Positions 50,874-54,326 of a stretch of 54,326 nucleotides of DNA are shown here, piece after piece. Origin of the DNA: Streptomyces fructofermentans (lineage in GTDB: Bacteria; Actinomycetota; Actinomycetes; Streptomycetales; Streptomycetaceae); NCBI RefSeq assembly GCF_014651055.1, contig NZ_BMWD01000039.1, forward strand, positions 1 to 54,326. Reading direction: 5' to 3'. The notes below the pieces were generated by a model. It was not told the origin of the DNA. It ran no database searches and saw nothing but the letters and a program-made list of their open reading frames with translations. Made by a program: the position numbers and the translations under genes. Within the stretch, counting starts at the first letter, position 1, and the number at the start of each line of letters is the position of its first letter.

Positions 50874-52154
50874 TCAGCTCCCGGCGGTCGAGGGACCCGT
50901 GACGCCCTCGATGAGGTCGTCCAGGCTGAGCTCGAACAGGCCGCCGTCGCGTCCGCTGAGTCCGGAGATCAGCTTGACGAAGTCCACCTGCGCGTCGTTC
51001 TTCTTGCCGGGGTCGCTGATCTTCTGCGCCAGGTCGAAGTAGTAGCCCTTGGTCTTGGAACGGTCGTAGAACCCCTCGACGAACGAACGGATGTCGTCGA
51101 AGAAGTCCCGGTAGGCGTTGGAGTACCGGTCGAGGGCCTTCTCCTCGATCTCGGGGTGCTTGAGTATCTGGTCCACGATCTTCGACAGGGTGCTGCCGGC
51201 CAGCGTCGCCAGCGCGACCCCGGTCGAGAACAGCGGGTCGACGAACGCCGCGGCGTCCCCGACCAGCACCCAACCGTCGCCGTGGAAGCGGTCGTTGGTG
51301 TAGGACCAGTCGCGCGCGGTGCGGTAACCCGCCGCCGGGGTCGCGTCCTTGAGGAGCTCCTTGAGCTTGGTGGTGCTCTCGATCTCGGAGACGAACAGCT
51401 CCTCCAGGGACTTGTCGCTCTGGTTCGCGACGTCCGAACGCGTCACATAGCCGACGCTGAACACGCCCTTGTCGATCGGGATGCCCCAGAACCAGCCCTC
51501 CTGGGTGCCCTCGATGAGGATGTTGGTCCACTCGTCGCCGGGCAGCCGGTGGCAGTTGTCGAAGTACGTCCACACCGCCACGTTGCGCAGCTGCTCGTTC
51601 CAGGTGATCTCGGAGTACTTCCTGCCGATCACCCGGGCCTGCCCGGAGGCGTCGATGACCAGGGACGCCCTGGCCTCGTGGGTCCCGTCCAGCCCGCGCA
51701 CGGTGTACTTGAGGCCCACCACGCGGCCGTTCTCCTCGATGGAGTCCTTCACCGTCGCCTCTTCCACGACGAAGGCACCCAGCTCACGCGCCCGGTCCAG
51801 GATCATCGTGTCCAGGTCGGCGCGGCGGGTGTGGAAGGCGTAGGGGATGCGGCCGCCCGTGGTGAACGAGAAGTTCCACGGGACCTCGTTGTTGCCCCAG
51901 ACCAGCGTGCCGCCGTACTTGCGCTCGAAGCCCTTGGCCTCCATGCGCTCCTTGAGGCCGAGCTCCTCCATGGGCACCATGACTCCGGGAATGAGGGACT
52001 CCCCGATGTGGTAGCGCGGGAACCGCTCACGCTCGAGCACGAGAACACGGTGACCCCGCTTGGCGAGAAGCGCCGCGGTGGTCGCACCGGCGGGTCCGCC
52101 GCCGATGACGATGACGTCGAAATCGTCAGAAAACCCAAAGCGAGTGGACGACAT
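50874..52154 (-). CDS. Flavin-dependent halogenase (tryptophan-halogenase family)
   Basis: A 426-residue flavoenzyme. FDVIVIGGGPAGATTAALLAKRG holds the FAD motif GxGxxG (18-23). FPRYHIGESLIPGV is the next family block. W221-F-W223-G-I225-P226 is the WxWxIP motif that marks flavin halogenases and keeps them from acting as monooxygenases. Lys79 (FERKYGGTLVWG) lies where the active-site Lys is expected. LVGDAAAFVDPLFSTGVALA is the second flavin motif. It is of the CmlS/NapH2-like variant acting on phenols or other non-tryptophan substrates rather than free tryptophan. It needs FADH2 from a reductase not seen here. The ATG is the complement of 52152-52154, with GGGGAAGG upstream. It is the only - strand gene in the right half. 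Confidence 0.9.
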   Translation of the reverse strand: MSSTRFGFSDDFDVIVIGGGPAGATTAALLAKRGHRVLVLERERFPRYHIGESLIPGVMVPMEELGLKERMEAKGFERKYGGTLVWGNNEVPWNFSFTTGGRIPYAFHTRRADLDTMILDRARELGAFVVEEATVKDSIEENGRVVGLKYTVRGLDGTHEARASLVIDASGQARVIGRKYSEITWNEQLRNVAVWTYFDNCHRLPGDEWTNILIEGTQEGWFWGIPIDKGVFSVGYVTRSDVANQSDKSLEELFVSEIESTTKLKELLKDATPAAGYRTARDWSYTNDRFHGDGWVLVGDAAAFVDPLFSTGVALATLAGSTLSKIVDQILKHPEIEEKALDRYSNAYRDFFDDIRSFVEGFYDRSKTKGYYFDLAQKISDPGKKNDAQVDFVKLISGLSGRDGGLFELSLDDLIEGVTGPSTAGS

Positions 52155-53301
52155 ACGAGACCTTCCCCAATTCCGATCCGGTCGCATCCGCGAGTCGCGT
52201 GAAGGCTTCCTCCGCTCCCGCACAGCGCATTCGCCAACAAGCGTGCAGGGGGCGATCGGGCGGTGTCATCGCCGAGATTGCTCAGTGGGAGTCCACCGCG
52301 ACGGGCCGCCCGCGATCCCGTCCGACGACCCGAACCACCCCTTGTACGGGGGGAGTCGGCGTGGCCGGCGTCACGGCGAGGCGCTCTTGGCGCGGGCCCG
52401 CCGGTCATGTCACTATCGCCGCACGCCCACCCTGCCCGGACATTGCCGCACGGATGCCGACCGGCTCGACGGCCTCATGGCAGGCGTCCCGGGCCCTCGC
52501 CCGCCGGCAACCGACACCCGGCCGCCGCACCCGGTCCGCGCGTGCGCGCCGCGCCCACCGTGCCGTACCGGGGGAGCGGCCCCCACGGCAGGGAACACGG
52601 CCCCCGCACCCCGCCGCATGCCGTGACGTCCGCCCCGGCCCACCGGCCGGGGCGGACGCATTGGTACGGGCCCGGACACCGCCGACCCCGACTCCGCGAA
52701 GCACTCCACCGACCGCTGCCCCCTGACGGGCTGGTCCGTGGGCGTGTCGGCCCGCCGGCCCCGCGAACCGTCGCCCGGCGCAGGGCCCCGGCCGGGCAGC
52801 CGCCCACCGCCCCCTCCCGCATGACGGACGCCAACCGCCCCCGCCACGTCGGCCGTTGCCGCCGGAGCGCCGACGCGGCGCACCCGCACCCGCACCCGCA
52901 CTACCCCACCGTCCCGTCCCGTCCCTTGCGCCACCTCACCGACCGCCCGGCCGGCCGCAGGCCCCGGGCCGGCCGGTGCTCCGCCCTGCCCCGAGAGCGG
53001 TGACCCGCGCCGCGCGGCTCACCGCCGCGACGGTGGGCCGCCGGCCACCACGAGCCCGCGCCCCCGAGGCCGCCCGCACCCCTCCACCGGCCCAGGTGAC
53101 ATCCCCAACTCCGTTTTGAAGCACTGGAGTTGGCCTGGACTGCCGCGCCGCCGCCCTTCCGCCGCCGCAGGCCCCACCCTTCCCGGCCCACCCGCGGCCC
53201 GGACCCCGCCGTCCCGTCCTGCCCGCCCCACCGACAGCTATCAGCGACTCGAAGCCCATCGGCCGCAGCGCCGGCCGGGCGGTCGCAATCAGGAGCCCTT
53301 C
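52155..53301. other. Divergent intergenic region with promoter element B
   Basis: 1.15 kb between the halogenase (leftward) and AraC-type (rightward) genes. Besides element B it contains GCACCC hexamers at 52877-52901. No supportable gene is seen between element B and 53302, which leaves about 880 nt of transcribed but non-coding DNA if the promoter fires rightward. Confidence 0.5.
52361..52447 (+). promoter_or_regulatory. Conserved promoter/operator element, copy B
   Basis: GTGGC-N4-GTCAC (52361-52374), GGCGAGGC, -35 TTGGCG (52387-52392), 18-bp spacer, -10 CACTAT (52411-52416), then CACGCCCACCCTGCCC and TTGCCG. The alignment to 33993-34080 is ungapped over the whole length. It points rightward, away from the halogenase gene whose start is 207 bp to the left, toward the AraC-type gene. 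Confidence 0.75.
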
Positions 53302-54060
53302 ATGGAGCACCTAGTGCAGCGTGCCGTCACCACCATCCGCGAACGCTACGGCGAGCCGCTGAGCCTCGACGACCTCGCGCGCAGCGCCATGGTCAGCAAG
53401 TACCACTTCCTGAGGACGTTCACCAAGGTCACCGGTGTCACTCCCGGACGGTTCCTGGGCGCGGTACGGCTCCACGAGGCCAAGCGCCTGCTGATGACCA
53501 CCACGCTCAACGTCGCCGACGTCGCGGTGCAGGTCGGATACTCCAGCACCGGCAGCTTCACCCGCCGCTTCACGGAGTCGGTCGGGCTCTCTCCCACGCA
53601 GTACCGCAAGCTGGCCCTCGGAGCCCGTGACGACACCCGGCCCCCGGCGCCCTCGGAGGCACCGCGGAGCGAACCCGCGGCCGACGCCCACCGCACCAAC
53701 TCCGTCTCGGGAGTGCTGCGTACCGTCGGAACCGGCCTCTCACCCGCCTACGTCGGCGCCTTCGCGACCCCCATCATGCAAGGAGCCCCCGCCTCCTGGA
53801 GCAATGTGAGCGCGCCGGGACGCTTCACCCTGGCCGGCGTCCCCACGGGCACCTGGTACATCCACGCGGTGGCCCACGGCAGACCTCCCGGGGCCGCCCC
53901 GGACGCGGAACACACCCTGCTGGTGGCCACCGCCGGCCCCGTACGGGTGGAGAGCGGCAGGGGGAAGCGCCTCGACATCACGCTGTCCCCGCTCGACTGG
54001 AGCCAGCCGCCGATCCTGTCCGCCCTGATGGACATCGACCCCCAGTCGCTGGCGGCCTGA
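53302..54060 (+). CDS. AraC-family transcriptional regulator with N-terminal HTH
   Basis: A 252-residue regulator in which the AraC-type double helix-turn-helix is at the N-terminus (about 1-108: LSLDDLARSAMVSKYHFLRTF, then VADVAVQVGYSSTGSFTRRF and GLSPTQYRKL). This is the reverse of the usual order. The C-terminal ~130 residues look like a beta-rich domain (PGRFTLAGVPTGTWYIHAVA, VRVESGRGKRLDITLSPLDW), possibly a sensor; its ligand is unknown. The ATG at 53302 has AGGAG at 53291-53295; a longer in-frame start at 53116 lacks a site. It follows promoter element B, so it may belong to, or control, the same regulon. Confidence 0.92.
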   Translation: MEHLVQRAVTTIRERYGEPLSLDDLARSAMVSKYHFLRTFTKVTGVTPGRFLGAVRLHEAKRLLMTTTLNVADVAVQVGYSSTGSFTRRFTESVGLSPTQYRKLALGARDDTRPPAPSEAPRSEPAADAHRTNSVSGVLRTVGTGLSPAYVGAFATPIMQGAPASWSNVSAPGRFTLAGVPTGTWYIHAVAHGRPPGAAPDAEHTLLVATAGPVRVESGRGKRLDITLSPLDWSQPPILSALMDIDPQSLAA

Positions 54061-54262
54061 CCCCCACCGCACCCGAACCGGCCGCCCACGACCCGACGCC
54101 GCCGCCCCCCCCCGGACGCGGGCCGCACCCCGCCCGAGCGACCGCCCCTCCAGGACCACCCGCCAACCGGCCCTTCACCAAAGGCCGTTCGCCCACAGGC
54201 CTTCGCCCCCGGCCCTTCGCCGCCGGGCCGTTCGCCATCCACCACCACCGACTCGGAGAGCC

Positions 54263-54326
54263 ATGTCCCGTCGCCTGTTCACCTCGGAGTCCGTGACCGA
54301 GGGTCACCCCGACAAGATCGCTGACC
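54263..54326 (+). CDS. metK: S-adenosylmethionine synthetase, 5' fragment
   Basis: The first 21 codons read MSRRLFTSESVTEGHPDKIAD, the invariant MetK N-terminus that binds ATP and methionine (written here only up to the window edge). The ATG is at 54263 with GGAGAG upstream. The gene runs off the right edge. It may be a cluster-specific second metK supplying SAM to the methyltransferase, or the housekeeping gene marking the cluster border; the window cannot tell. Confidence 0.92.
   Translation, partial: MSRRLFTSESVTEGHPDKIAD

Noticed and set aside
50874..52154. Geranylgeranyl reductase or plain aromatic monooxygenase
   Set aside because: The GGGPAG start fits those families too, but the WxWxIP motif at 221-226 is diagnostic for flavin halogenases.
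53116..54060. Longer AraC-type start at 53116
   Set aside because: The 62 extra residues are Pro/Arg-rich with no ribosome binding site; AGGAG precedes ATG 53302 and the HTH begins right there.
1..54326. Insertion sequences, integrase or attachment sites
   Set aside because: No transposase or recombinase reading frame and no terminal inverted repeats with target duplication were found; the repeats seen are short tandem units or hairpins.

Overview
The window is 54 kb of very GC-rich DNA. Third-position G/C bias, GTG/TTG starts, short GGAGG-type ribosome binding sites, SARP and TetR regulators and an actinobacterial-type QcrB point to Streptomyces or a close relative. Almost all of it looks like one specialised-metabolite locus for a prenylated (meroterpenoid) naphthoquinone, ending at the right edge in the start of a metK gene. 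No IS element, CRISPR array, tRNA or rRNA gene was seen.

Left part (0.4-11.1 kb, + strand): a TetR/gamma-butyrolactone-receptor-like regulator, a 2-kb non-coding stretch, a SARP activator, a type II thioesterase-like protein that has lost its Ser nucleophile, a 1438-residue NRPS-like protein made of degenerate epimerisation-like and condensation-like domains, and a small DUF6059-like protein. The job of the last three is unknown.

Middle part (11.2-27.6 kb, - strand): a nitroreductase, a long-chain-type polyprenyl diphosphate synthase, a CreD-like nitrosuccinate lyase overlapping a CreE-like aspartate N-monooxygenase (together a nitrous-acid supply), then a complete mevalonate pathway in the order known from Streptomyces sp. 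CL190: mvk, mdd, pmk, fni, hmgr, hmgs, nphT7. Upstream of it lie two small genes resembling the OvmW/OvmZ pair.

Right part (28.7-54.3 kb): an FAD oxygenase, a second-copy-type qcrB, a DUF3099 membrane protein, then the core: 1,3,6,8-tetrahydroxynaphthalene (THN) synthase, quinone-forming cupin, DegT aminotransferase, CreM-like ANL ligase, methyltransferase, a cis-prenyltransferase homologue of the cyclolavandulyl diphosphate synthase/Mcl22 type, an NphB-type aromatic prenyltransferase, a vanadium haloperoxidase homologue, exporters, a cation/H+ antiporter, a flavin halogenase on the - strand, and an AraC-type regulator.

Inferred pathway: malonyl-CoA -> THN -> hydroxynaphthoquinone -> amino-naphthoquinone, diazotised with nitrite from aspartate, methylated, prenylated with a mevalonate-derived and probably branched or cyclised prenyl group, then halogenated or rearranged. 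The extra QcrB may protect the host against a quinone-like inhibitor of cytochrome bc1. A ~85-bp promoter element, with an upstream GTGAC-N4-GTCAC inverted repeat, occurs three times: before mvk, before THN synthase, and between the halogenase and AraC genes. It ties the dispersed operons into one regulon.
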